NCBI GenBank assembly: GCA_003020945.1
Contig: PXRU01000032.1
Location: 1 to 64,000, forward strand
DNA: 64,000 bases
Origin: Halobacteriales archaeon QS_6_71_20
Lineage (GTDB): Archaea > Halobacteriota > Halobacteria > Halobacteriales > Haloferacaceae
Direction of reading: 5' to 3'
Part shown: one piece after another, positions 56,426 through 64,000 of the stretch
Numbering within the stretch: position 1 is the stretch's first letter
How the letters are laid out: every line of letters starts with the position of its first letter
Program-made: the position numbers and the translations under genes
The notes under the pieces: model-generated
The model's database searches: none
Told to the model about the DNA's origin: nothing
Seen by the model: the letters and a program-made list of their open reading frames with translations, nothing else

Positions 56426-56986
56426 TCACTCGACGGCCCGCTGGAGCCCGATCCAGTTCACGACGGTGCCGCCGTCGTCCGTCACGGGGACGATCGACAC
56501 CCGGTTGCGGAACGTCGTCCCGTCCGCGCGGTAGTTCGTCAGCGTGACCGTCGCCCGGTTCCACGCCGACAGCGCCGCGGCCAGCGTCGCGACCGGCTCC
56601 GACTCCGTCGCCTCCCCCTGCAACAGTCGGAGGTTGTGACCCCGAAGCTCGTCGAGCGCGTAGCCCGTCAGCTCCCGGAACGTCCGGTCGGCGTACACCA
56701 GGGGGTTGTCCGCGTACGCCGGCCCGGTCAGCGTGATCCCCAACGGCGAGCCGTCGAGTACCCGTATCCGCCGGATCAGCGCCCGCTCGCGGCCGCCGAT
56801 GCCGCCGCGGTCGTTGTCGAGGTCGTCGAAGTCGCCGAAGTCGTCGTCGGGAGCGGGCTCGCCGTCCGCGAGCCGTGTCGCCCGGCCGGCGTCGTACTCG
56901 TCGGCGTCGAGCACCGACGGGAAGCGCGCGCGGAAGCGCTCGTCGTCGAGGCGAAGCAGGTCGGCGATCTCGTCGCGTGAGGCCAT
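56426..56986 (-). CDS. PAS/LOV-like domain protein lacking the photoactive cysteine
   Basis: A 186-aa protein. The first 70 residues are acidic linker. The PAS domain spans about 75-186: LGITLTGPAYADNPLVYADRTFRELTGYALDELRGHNLRLLQGEA, TLTNYRADGTTFRNRVSIVPV and a final WIGLQRAV. The GHNLRLLQG segment stands exactly where LOV photoreceptors have GxNCRFLQ, with Leu instead of the adduct-forming Cys; other LOV features (FRELTGY, N/Q-rich strands) are kept. It may bind flavin without forming the adduct, or bind another ligand. No output domain is present, so it could be a partner of a histidine kinase or of the Bat-type protein nearby. Confidence 0.82.
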   Translation of the reverse strand: MASRDEIADLLRLDDERFRARFPSVLDADEYDAGRATRLADGEPAPDDDFGDFDDLDNDRGGIGGRERALIRRIRVLDGSPLGITLTGPAYADNPLVYADRTFRELTGYALDELRGHNLRLLQGEATESEPVATLAAALSAWNRATVTLTNYRADGTTFRNRVSIVPVTDDGGTVVNWIGLQRAVE

Positions 56987-57214
56987 CGGGTCCGAGGCCC
57001 CGTCGGGACGCCGGCGCAAAACCACTGTCGGCGTCGGAGGTCGCCGTGTTTCTCGCACCTCTCGAACCTCTGTCCCCGCCGTACCTCTCGCACGTCCGTC
57101 GCGCCCTTCGCATCTGCCGAGCCTGGCGTCTGCTGCGTTTCTCACACGCCCGCCGCGCTCTCCGCGCCCGCCCGCGTCCGAAGGTTGAAACGCCGACCCG
57201 GCGTTCCGTGCGGT

Positions 57215-58081
57215 ATGTTCACAGGATTCACCGACGAACGGGTCGACGTGGGCGACGCGGAGCTTCGCGTCCGGCGCGCCGGCGACGGGCCGCCGCTGCT
57301 GCTCGTCCACGGCTACCCGGAGACGCACGCGATGTGGCACGAACTCGCCCCCGCGCTGGCGGAGGAGTTCGCGGTCGTCTGCCCCGACCTCCGCGGCTAC
57401 GGCGACAGCCGGGGGCCGGCCGACCCGGAGACGGCGGACTACTCGAACCGCGCGATGGCGAGCGACCTGACGGCGCTCATGACGGAGTTGGGCCACGACC
57501 GGTTCCGGCTCGTCGGCCACGACCGGGGCGCCCGCGTCGGCTACCGGCTGGCGCTCGACTCCCCGGAGCGGGTCGAGCGCCTCGCGGTCCTGGACGTGGT
57601 TCCGACGCTCGAGACGTTCGAACTGATGGACTACGAGTACGCCGAGCGGATGTACCACTGGCTGTTCCTCGCCCAGGAGTACCCCGTCCCGGAGACGCTC
57701 ATCGGCGCCGCGCCGACGTTCTACCTCGATCACCTTCTGGAGCGTTGGAGCGTCACGACGGACGACTTCGAGGAGGCGGCGACGGCCGAGTACCGCCGCT
57801 GTTTCTCCCGTCCGTCGGTGATCCGGGCGAGCTGTGCCGACTACCGCGCCGGACTCCGGGTCGACATGGTACACGACCGGGAGTCGCGGGCGGCGGGCGA
57901 CCGGATCGAGGCGCCGCTGCTCGTGCTGTGGGGGACGGGGTCGGGGACGGTGTCGTTCGACCCGGCGGAGATCTGGCGGGAGTGGGCGACCGACGTGCGC
58001 GGCCGGGGTATCGACTGCGGCCATTTCCTCCCGGAGGAGGCGCCCGCGAAGACGCTGGCGACCCTCGAACGGTTCCTCTGA
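57215..58081 (+). CDS. Alpha/beta hydrolase, fluoroacetate/haloacetate dehalogenase candidate
   Basis: A 288-aa hydrolase with the haloacetate dehalogenase layout: LLVHGYPETHAMWHELAPAL, VVCPDLRGYGDSRG, LVGHDRGARVGYRLALD, AVLDVVPTLETF, YHWLFLAQEYPVPE and GHFLPEEAP. The residues expected for fluoroacetate dehalogenases are all present at matching spacing: nucleophile Asp103, Arg104 and Arg107, Asp127, His148-Trp149, Tyr210 and His270. This is the C-F-cleaving pocket (halide held by His, Trp and Tyr). The gene is alone between a PAS gene on the other strand and an AAC(3)-like gene. An epoxide hydrolase is less likely because of the His-Trp-Tyr halide pocket. Confidence 0.88.
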   Translation: MFTGFTDERVDVGDAELRVRRAGDGPPLLLVHGYPETHAMWHELAPALAEEFAVVCPDLRGYGDSRGPADPETADYSNRAMASDLTALMTELGHDRFRLVGHDRGARVGYRLALDSPERVERLAVLDVVPTLETFELMDYEYAERMYHWLFLAQEYPVPETLIGAAPTFYLDHLLERWSVTTDDFEEAATAEYRRCFSRPSVIRASCADYRAGLRVDMVHDRESRAAGDRIEAPLLVLWGTGSGTVSFDPAEIWREWATDVRGRGIDCGHFLPEEAPAKTLATLERFL

Positions 58082-58159
58082 CCCGACCCTTGGATCGTCA
58101 TGCGGTTTTGTGTGCCCGGCTCCGGTAAGGCCGCCTTTCCCCGATCTAAGTGAAGTGTT

Positions 58160-58171
58160 ACATTGTATATA
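58160..58171 (+). promoter_or_regulatory. TATA box of the AAC(3)-like gene
   Basis: The AT-rich run attgtatatatg lies about 18-29 bp before the ATG at 58189. Confidence 0.55.
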
Positions 58172-58188
58172 TGTAGGAGGGATACGGT

Positions 58189-59010
58189 ATGACCGACGGA
58201 CCCGGCCCGGTCCACGAACTCAAGCGGTGGGGAACGATCGCGAGGCGGGTGTACACGCGCCGGCTCCGGGAGCGCGTCCGGGACTGCTCGGCGTCGCCGT
58301 TCCCGTTCAGCGAGTTCCGGTCGATCCTCGACGACTACGACGACGACGTGATCTTCGTCCACGTCGGTCTGAGCGACGTCAGCGCCGCGTTCGGCGACGA
58401 CTCCTACGACCGGGTCTGCTCGGAGCTGCGGCGCCAGTTCGACAGCGTCCTCGTCCCCGGGTTCACGCCCAGCTTCAGGTCGTCGGGCGTGTACCACAAG
58501 CGGTACTCCCGGCCGCAGGTGGGCCTGTTTCCGGTCCTGTTCATGGACGACGCCGACTACCGGACCGACGACCCGCTCCACTCGATCCAGGTCGCCGGCG
58601 ACTACCGGTTCGACGGCTGCGACCACCACGACACGTTCGGCGAGGACGGCTGTTACGCCCGGCTCGACGACGACAACGTCCTCATCGCTAACATCGGCAC
58701 CGACCGGCTCGTCTCGACGCAGTTCCACTACGTCTCCGTCCGGGCGGATCCGCCGTATCAGGCGTCGAGCTCCCACGCCGGCGAGATCTACTACGACGAC
58801 GAGCGACACGGCGGGGTCGAGCAGCGCAACGACACCTTCACCTCGACGTACACCTGGAACCGCTGGAAGCTGGAACGCCGGCTCGCCGACGAGGGGGTGC
58901 TCGACCGACGGGACAGACACGGGCTGAAGCTGTCGCTGTTCAGAGCCAGGGACATGCGGACCGCGCTGGAGCCGGCGATCGAACGGGACCCCTACTACAT
59001 GGTCGCGTGA
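58189..59010 (+). CDS. AAC(3)-family (aminoglycoside 3-N-acetyltransferase-like) protein
   Basis: A 273-aa protein related to the antibiotic N-acetyltransferase AAC(3)/YokD family (PF02522). It begins with VIFVHVGLSDVSAAFGDDSYDRV, then LRRQFDSVLVPGFTPSFR, DPLHSIQVAGDYRFDGCDHHDTFGEDGCYARL, NVLIANIGTDRLVSTQFHYVSVRADPPYQ, and a late NDTFTSTYTWNRWKL. The HS-x8-G-x2 pattern and the T-Q-F-H-Y segment correspond to the acetyl-CoA and substrate sites of AAC(3), though divergent. A surface-sugar amine or nucleotide-sugar amine acetylation is at least as likely as drug resistance. A TATA box at 58160-58171 supports the start. Confidence 0.75.
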   Translation: MTDGPGPVHELKRWGTIARRVYTRRLRERVRDCSASPFPFSEFRSILDDYDDDVIFVHVGLSDVSAAFGDDSYDRVCSELRRQFDSVLVPGFTPSFRSSGVYHKRYSRPQVGLFPVLFMDDADYRTDDPLHSIQVAGDYRFDGCDHHDTFGEDGCYARLDDDNVLIANIGTDRLVSTQFHYVSVRADPPYQASSSHAGEIYYDDERHGGVEQRNDTFTSTYTWNRWKLERRLADEGVLDRRDRHGLKLSLFRARDMRTALEPAIERDPYYMVA

Positions 59011-59068
59011 GCGCCACGGCGTCGCCGTCATCCGGCCGCGCCGGGTCGCGTGGCCCGAGCGCGACCCC

Positions 59069-61807
59069 TCACTCGGGGGAGACGTCGACGTCGCCCTCCC
59101 CCGCCCCCTCGGCCGCCGAGAACTCGCGTCTGTTCTTCGCCGCCAGGGTGACGAACAGGAGCAACCCCGCCGCCCGGAGGGTAAGGTCGAGCACCAGCGG
59201 GTCCATCGAGACCGCGATCCCGGCCAGGCCGAGGAGGTCGATCGCCGCCGTCGAGAGCAGCGCCGGCGCCATCAACAGTAGGGAGCTGAACGCGAAGCCC
59301 GCGCGCTCGCTGCGGTCGACGCCCGTGTACAGCGTGCCGATGACGGTCGCCCCGAGCGCGATCACGCCCAGGAAGACGCCGACGACGGGGACGATGACCT
59401 CCGGCACCGAGTACGAGGGCTCCGCGAGGTCCGCGAACTCGACGACGCGGTAGCGCTCCCGGACCGGCAGGTCGGCGGCGCCGGCCCGCTCCCGTAGCAG
59501 GACGATCCCCGGGGCGAGCACGAACGCGAACGGCACGATCGCCTTGTTGAGCGACAGCGAGAACGCCTTCACGCCCGTCTCGAACGGCTCCGACTTGGCG
59601 ACCCCGCTGGCGGCGTAGGCCGCGACCGCCACCGGCGGCGTGATGTCGGCGATGACGCCGAAGTAGAGGATGAACAGGTGCGCGGCCAGCAGGGGAATGC
59701 CGAACTCGACCAGCGGCGTCGCCAGCATCGAGATGAGGATGATGTAGGTGACGGTCGTGGGCATCCCCATCCCGAGAACGATGCTCGCGACGGCCGTCAC
59801 CAGCAACATCACGACGATCGAGCCGCCCGACAGCGCCAGCAGGAGGGCGGTGAGGTTCGGCCCCAGCCCGGAGACGCTGATCACGCCGGGGATGATGCCG
59901 GCGGCGGCGACCGCGACGACGACCGGTACCGCCGTCCGGGCGCCCTCCTCCATCGACGTCACCACGAACGTGCCCACCCGGAACAGCTGGTTGTCGCCGA
60001 GGTCGCGCCCGGTCCGCGACCCCGCCGACTCCGCCCTGTCCTGGACGATCGGGTTGAGGTCGAGCACGGCCGAGCGGACGTCCGTGTGGACGAGCATCGT
60101 CACCACCCCCGCGAGGATCGCGTACCACCCGATCCGGCCGAGCAGCACCGACGCCGCACGGGTGGCTCCCATGCCCGCGCCCCCGTCGCCCGCCACCAGC
60201 GCCGTCACCGGGACGCCGGCGACGACGTGACTGGCGAACTCGGCACCCACGATCGCCGCCAGCAGACCGAACAGGGTGAGCCTGGTGTCGTCGCTGTACG
60301 CGGCGATCACCGTGATCAGCGCGACGAGCGCGACGAGCGTGAACCACGCCGACCGCGACACCGACAGCCGCTCGACGATGAGGTAGTACAACAGCAGCAG
60401 GATCGGGACGAGATAGAACCAGCCCCGTTTCATGTGGGCGCCCAGCGGGGCCGTCTCGACGTCGTCGAGGCCGCCGATCCCCTGCTGGACCGCCTTGAGG
60501 TGGACCATCACCCAGACGCCGAAGAAGAAGACGATCGCCGGGATCGTCGCGAGGACGATGATCTCCGCGAACGGCGTCGCCGTGTACTGGACCATGAGAA
60601 ACGCCGCCGCCCCCATCACCGGCGGGAGGATCTGCCCGCCCGACGACGCCGACGACTCGACGGCGCCCGCGAACTCCGGCGAGTAGCCCGAGCGCTTCAT
60701 CAGCGGGATCGTGAACGCGCCGGTGGTCACCGTGTTCGCGATCGACGACCCCGAGATCGTCCCCATGAAGCCGCTCGCGAGGATGCTCGCCTTCGCCGGG
60801 CCGCCCTTCCGCTTGCCGGTGGCGGCGTACGCGAGGTCGATGAACCACTGGCCCGCGCCGCTCATCTCCAGGAACGAGCCGAAGAGGATGAAGATGTAGA
60901 TAAAGCTCACCGAGACGGTCACCGGGATGCCGAACACGCCGTTCTCGGTGTTGTACCAGAGGTTCTGCACGATGTCCGGCCACGTCAGCTCCGGGATGGC
61001 GAGCAGCCCCAGGAGCGGCGTGTCCGTGCTGATGAGGTACCCCCAGCGCGCGTAGACGATGAACGTGGCCACGATGACCATCAGCGGGAGGCCGAGCGTC
61101 CGCCGGGTCGCTTCGAGCACCAACAGGACGCCGGCGACGCCCAGGATCATCGCGTACGAGTAGTCGCCGACGAGCGGGACGCCCCCGAGGAGGGGGTCGA
61201 GGAACGGGTACACGCCGGTGATCGGCCGCCCCGATTCGAGGCCGAACACGCGCATATCCCGGATCTCCGAGAACTCCGTCAGGAAGTAGACGGCCGAGAG
61301 GACCGACGTGACGATACACGCCACGTCGAACGGCGTGACCCGGCTGCGGTCGGGGTCGACGAACGCCCACCGGGCGCCGCGACGCAGCCCCGCGAACGCG
61401 CGCGACGCCGGGTTGTCCGTCCCGAGACGGTCGGCGACTCCCCCCACCGCTCGACCGAGTCCGCGGGAGATGAGCCCCTCGCCCATGCTGGCGGGAAACA
61501 GCAGGAAGGTGAGCACCAGCGCGAACGCCACGTGGACCGCGTTCGCCTGGAGGAGTTGCAGCGACACCCGGACGTCGGCGGCGAACGGGACCCAGATCGT
61601 GAACGTGAAGCTCCGCGCGGCGAGGTACAGCTGAAACAGCGAGAACAGGATCCCGATCGCGGAGACGGCGAGGGCCGCGACCCCCGTCAGCGACCGCCGG
61701 CGCTCGATCTCGTCGATGAGCTCCTCGGCCTCCTCCCTGGACAGTTCCTCCGTGTTCGCTCCCGTCGGGTCGTCCGGTCCGTCGTCACTCGTGTCGGTGG
61801 AGTTCAT
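59069..61807 (-). CDS. TRAP transporter fused permease (4TM-12TM, DctQM type, TAXI-linked)
   Basis: A very large membrane protein of 912 aa. The N-terminal 60 residues are acidic and helical. The DctQ-like part lies about residues 40-300. The DctM-like part starts near residue 320 and shows EATRRTLGLPLMVIVATFIVYA, FGIPVTVSVSFIYIFILFGSFLEMSGAG, GFMGTISGSSIANTVTTGAFTIPLMKRSGY and SSASSGGQILPPVMGAAAFLM. A second set of helices (MGMPTTVTYIILISMLATP, GIPLLAAHLFILYFGVIADITPPVAVAAYAASGVAKSEPF) completes the DctM fold. TRAP importers use the Na+ gradient. It overlaps the DUF1850 gene by 4 nt and follows the TAXI binding-protein gene. Confidence 0.92.
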   Translation of the reverse strand: MNSTDTSDDGPDDPTGANTEELSREEAEELIDEIERRRSLTGVAALAVSAIGILFSLFQLYLAARSFTFTIWVPFAADVRVSLQLLQANAVHVAFALVLTFLLFPASMGEGLISRGLGRAVGGVADRLGTDNPASRAFAGLRRGARWAFVDPDRSRVTPFDVACIVTSVLSAVYFLTEFSEIRDMRVFGLESGRPITGVYPFLDPLLGGVPLVGDYSYAMILGVAGVLLVLEATRRTLGLPLMVIVATFIVYARWGYLISTDTPLLGLLAIPELTWPDIVQNLWYNTENGVFGIPVTVSVSFIYIFILFGSFLEMSGAGQWFIDLAYAATGKRKGGPAKASILASGFMGTISGSSIANTVTTGAFTIPLMKRSGYSPEFAGAVESSASSGGQILPPVMGAAAFLMVQYTATPFAEIIVLATIPAIVFFFGVWVMVHLKAVQQGIGGLDDVETAPLGAHMKRGWFYLVPILLLLYYLIVERLSVSRSAWFTLVALVALITVIAAYSDDTRLTLFGLLAAIVGAEFASHVVAGVPVTALVAGDGGAGMGATRAASVLLGRIGWYAILAGVVTMLVHTDVRSAVLDLNPIVQDRAESAGSRTGRDLGDNQLFRVGTFVVTSMEEGARTAVPVVVAVAAAGIIPGVISVSGLGPNLTALLLALSGGSIVVMLLVTAVASIVLGMGMPTTVTYIILISMLATPLVEFGIPLLAAHLFILYFGVIADITPPVAVAAYAASGVAKSEPFETGVKAFSLSLNKAIVPFAFVLAPGIVLLRERAGAADLPVRERYRVVEFADLAEPSYSVPEVIVPVVGVFLGVIALGATVIGTLYTGVDRSERAGFAFSSLLLMAPALLSTAAIDLLGLAGIAVSMDPLVLDLTLRAAGLLLFVTLAAKNRREFSAAEGAGEGDVDVSPE

Positions 61808-62316
61808 GTGAACAGGTCCGTCAGGCTCCGTCGTTCGATCCGGATGCGGACGTCGGAGGCGTTCGTCGCCGCGACGAGGTCGTACCGTCGTCCGTCTATC
61901 AGCAGTGCGTGTCCCGCGATCCGTCCGGGCGAAACCAGCAGGGAGTCGAGCTCGGCGATCGGCTCCGCCGGCTCGTACACGAACGTCCCGTCGACGGTCC
62001 GCACGTCGGCCCCCGACGGGAGCCCCCACCCGTACGACTCGAACTCCATCCGCGTGTTGACGAGCGTCCGCCCGTCCACGCGATACTCGTCGTACACGCG
62101 GGACTGCTCGACGCTGTGCATGTACTCCAGCGCGACCGTGCTGCCGTCATCGACCTCCTGGGTGACGTACCGCTCGCCCGTGTCGACGTCCTCGACGACG
62201 AGGACGAGTCCCGTCGGCGCCGCGGCCGCGACGCTCGCGAGCGCCACCGCGACCGCGACGGCCGCCGCTGCCGCCGCGATCGCGCGTCGCCGTCGGGCGG
62301 TCGTTTCTCCGATCAC
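61804..62316 (-). CDS. DUF1850 domain protein, TAXI-TRAP partner
   Basis: A 170-aa protein with an N-terminal hydrophobic stretch of about 28 residues (AAAAAVAVAVALASVAAAAPTG, a signal or anchor). The DUF1850 domain follows: VALEYMHSVEQSRVYDEYRV, NTRMEFESYGWGLPSGAD and VSPGRIAGHALLIDGRRYDLV. DUF1850 genes are regularly found between TAXI binding proteins and fused TRAP permeases. The exact function is unknown. It overlaps the permease start by 4 nt and is 84 bp after the binding-protein gene. Confidence 0.87.
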   Translation of the reverse strand: MIGETTARRRRAIAAAAAAVAVAVALASVAAAAPTGLVLVVEDVDTGERYVTQEVDDGSTVALEYMHSVEQSRVYDEYRVDGRTLVNTRMEFESYGWGLPSGADVRTVDGTFVYEPAEPIAELDSLLVSPGRIAGHALLIDGRRYDLVAATNASDVRIRIERRSLTDLFT

Positions 62317-62400
62317 TGGATCGATACGTGTGAGGCTTCAGTCGTTACCGCGGTCGTCGGACCGGCACCGGGGGTGCTCCCCCCGGTCGCTCGGGTCGGT

Positions 62401-63426
62401 TTACTCCCCGAAGTACGCCGACGCGCCCTGGTGGAGCTCGATCGACATGCCGTCCTGTGCGCTGTCGGCGCCGATGAAGTCGGTCTTGATCGACAGCTCG
62501 TCCACGTTGTCGAAGACGGCCGCCGTGACCGTCTCGACGGTGTCCGCGGAGACGCCGGCGTGTGTGGCGACCATCGCCTGCACGGCGACCGTCTCGATGT
62601 CCTCTTCGAGGCCGCTGTACGTCCCGCCGGGAATGGTGTCGTCCGCGAACCACGAGGCCGCGTCCTTCACCGTCTCGCGGTCGTCGCCCTCGATCGAGAC
62701 TATGTGGATGTCGTTCGTGTTCGCCAGGTCCTCGATGGCGCCGACCGGCCACCCCCCGACGACGAACGCGGCGTCGATGTCGCCGTTCGCGAGCTGTTCG
62801 GACGCCTGCGAGAAGCCGGCGTTCTGTTCGTTGTAGTCGGAGACCCCGACGGCCTCGAGGATCTGGTTGGCGTTGACCTGGGTGCCCGACCCGAGGTCGC
62901 CGGTGTTGATCGTGGCGCCGCTGAGGTCCCCGAGGGTCTCGATGCCGGTGTCCTGCAGCGTGACGACCGTGATCGTCTCGGGGTACAGCGTCGCGACCCC
63001 CTGGAGGTTGTCGATCGGGTTGTCCTGGAACGTGTCGATCCCCGTCCCGTTCTTCGCGAAGTACGCGATGTCGTTCTGGATCAGCGCGAAGTCGGCCGAC
63101 TCGCTCGACAGGCTCCCGACGTTCTCGACGCTCGCACCCGTCGACTGGACGTTCAGCGAGAAGTCGGTGTTCTCCTCGACGATCGTCTTGAACTCGTTCG
63201 ACAGCGGGTAGTACGTCCCGCCGGTGCCGCCGGCGTGCCAGCTCAGACGGTTGCTCGATCCGTCCCCGCCGCCGTCGGCCGTGGTGTCGCCGTCGCCGCC
63301 GGACGCGGTGCCGTCGCTCTCCCCGCCGTCGCCGTTTCCGCTACAGCCGGCAAGCGCCGCGATGCCGGCGACGCCGGTGATACCGGCCGCCTCGAGGAAT
63401 CGTCGTCGTGTCCGTTCGGAAGACAT
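62401..63426 (-). CDS. TAXI-family TRAP transporter substrate-binding lipoprotein
   Basis: A 341-aa exported binding protein. Tat signal TRRRFLEAAGITGVAGIAALAGC (lipobox Cys near residue 28), acidic Gly/Asp linker to residue about 58. The TAXI domain begins with HAGGTGGTYYPLSNEFKTIVEE, then STGASVENVGSLSSESADFALIQNDIAYFAKNGTG, ETITVVTLQDTGIETLGDL, NTGDLGSGTQVNANQILEAVG and DAAFVVGGWPVGAIEDL. It recognises organic acids, typically dicarboxylates or amino acids. A TATA box at 63453-63459 (rc tataac) fits the ATG at 63426. It is the first gene of the TRAP operon. Confidence 0.93.
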   Translation of the reverse strand: MSSERTRRRFLEAAGITGVAGIAALAGCSGNGDGGESDGTASGGDGDTTADGGGDGSSNRLSWHAGGTGGTYYPLSNEFKTIVEENTDFSLNVQSTGASVENVGSLSSESADFALIQNDIAYFAKNGTGIDTFQDNPIDNLQGVATLYPETITVVTLQDTGIETLGDLSGATINTGDLGSGTQVNANQILEAVGVSDYNEQNAGFSQASEQLANGDIDAAFVVGGWPVGAIEDLANTNDIHIVSIEGDDRETVKDAASWFADDTIPGGTYSGLEEDIETVAVQAMVATHAGVSADTVETVTAAVFDNVDELSIKTDFIGADSAQDGMSIELHQGASAYFGE

Positions 63427-63452
63427 ACTGGATCGGTATCACACGACCTGGG

Positions 63453-63459
63453 GTTATAT
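63453..63459 (-). promoter_or_regulatory. TATA box of the TAXI-TRAP operon
   Basis: Minus-strand aatataa, about 28 bp upstream of the ATG at 63426. Confidence 0.55.
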
Positions 63460-63730
63460 TTCTGGCCATATACTGTCCGTTTTCGATCATATCGTCGCTC
63501 GCCGTCTACGTCTGGTTACGGCTGGCTGCGTTGACCAGAAGTCGTCTCTTACCCCGTCCGACTACGAACTATTCGGTTTTCATAGGATTTCGTATATCGT
63601 CGCCGGGAAGACCCGTGGTTCACTGGGCGGGCTCCCGGTCCCCGCGGTCGAACCGGGTTCTCGTCGCCCGTGGTGAGGTCGAAGGGTCCGCTCGGTGTCA
63701 CCGCGTCAGACGGGGATGTTCGTGTCGGAA

Positions 63731-63802
63731 CTGACGGGAGGCGCGAAGCTGACGAGAGGCGCGAAGCTGATGGGAGGCGACGGGCAGGCGAGAGGCGAGT
63801 CG
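63731..63802. repeat. 18-bp imperfect tandem repeat, about four copies
   Basis: Units ctgacgggaggcgcgaag, ctgacgagaggcgcgaag, ctgatgggaggcgacggg and a diverged fourth copy. The period is exactly 18 bp. It lies in a non-coding stretch. Confidence 0.7.
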
Positions 63803-63852
63803 GTCGAGTTCGATCACGGCTCGACCGACGGTGAACCGGCGCGATCTGAGCG

Positions 63853-64000
63853 TCAGGTCCGGCTGCGCGCGACGTATTCCCGCCGGGGATCGCCGCATGT
63901 CGGTGGGACCGCCGGCGCCGCCGACGGTTCCAGCCGGCAGTCACTCGTGTCGGTGACGCTCCACTCCGACTTCGGCCAGCGGTCGTTCGCACCGATGACG
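63853..64000 (-). other. Possible C-terminal end of a gene running off the window
   Basis: A minus-strand frame open from the window edge to a TGA at 63853-63855 reads about 48 codons (VIGANDRWPKSEWSVTDTSD...), ending EYVARSRT. It shows no known family and may be chance, but its codon style is not abnormal. The rest lies outside the window. Confidence 0.25.

Larger units (their letters stand above)
63427..63852. other. Intergenic region beyond the TRAP operon
   Basis: About 425 bp without a supported gene. AT-richer near 63450-63600 with the operon promoter, and an 18-bp tandem repeat at 63731-63802. Confidence 0.4.

Noticed and set aside
59678-62836. A 1052-codon open frame on the plus strand
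   Set aside because: Antisense shadow of the TRAP permease, DUF1850 and TAXI genes. It reads basic, His/Arg/Glu-rich low-complexity protein with no family.

Overview
The window is about 64 kb of haloarchaeal chromosome or large replicon. The evidence is high GC with strong GC3, acidic predicted proteins, Tat-type twin-arginine lipoprotein signals on nearly every binding protein, TATA boxes about 28 bp upstream of start codons (leaderless transcripts), and archaeal families such as TrmB, Bat/HTH_10, DUF7344, the RdfA/SMC-related pair and ADP-forming acyl-CoA synthetase. No rRNA, tRNA, CRISPR array, integrase or intact IS element was seen.

Region 1 (1-28.3 kb) is a catabolic island for aromatic and organic acids. 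It holds a GNAT, an orphan LivG/LivF ATPase pair, a tandem hot-dog thioesterase and an enoyl-CoA hydratase. A phenylacetyl-CoA epoxidase operon follows (paaA-paaD-paaB-paaC plus a separate PaaD-type zinc ribbon), with a ferredoxin nearby that may replace the electron carrier of PaaE. Next come an SDR, two IclR regulators, a group A flavin hydroxylase, an AMP-forming acyl-CoA ligase, an SLC13-like carrier, ADP-forming acyl-CoA synthetase alpha/beta coupled to a hot-dog thioesterase, a 58-aa zinc protein, gentisate 1,2-dioxygenase, an E1 alpha/beta 2-oxoacid dehydrogenase pair without E2/E3, a damaged NitT/TauT-type ABC transporter, a fumarylpyruvate-hydrolase-like FAH protein and an aldehyde dehydrogenase. 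Ligase, hydroxylase, thioesterase, gentisate dioxygenase and FAH hydrolase together suggest aryl-CoA hydroxylation to gentisate and ring cleavage to central metabolites.

Region 2 (28.3-44.4 kb) carries a small duplicated-motif protein, an RdfA-like protein with its SMC-related ATPase partner, and a gluconate-dehydrogenase-like subunit 3/GMC pair. It continues with a tightly packed operon: a reversibly-glycosylated-polypeptide/UDP-arabinopyranose-mutase homologue, an iron-type ABC transporter and a GT-C glycosyltransferase. Convergent to this are a GT2 glycosyltransferase, a Pit phosphate permease and a membrane-anchored protein with about 157 residues of VEET-type repeats.

Region 3 (45-58 kb) starts with a TrmB regulator divergent from a sulfatase, followed by a CUT1 sugar transporter (binding protein plus two permeases, no ATPase), which looks like a sulfated-sugar unit. 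A 1162-aa Bat-type PAS/GAF regulator, a DUF7344 protein, a glycosidase C-terminal remnant and a LOV-like PAS protein without the photoactive cysteine follow.

Region 4 (57-64 kb) has an alpha/beta hydrolase carrying the full fluoroacetate dehalogenase residue set, an AAC(3)-family protein, and a TAXI-type TRAP transporter (binding protein, DUF1850, fused permease).

Several genes show apparent frameshifts or internal deletions (22.99, 23.37, 25.32, 36.4 kb and possibly 43.7 and 51.5 kb). They could be genuine decay or assembly error, and sequence alone does not decide between them.
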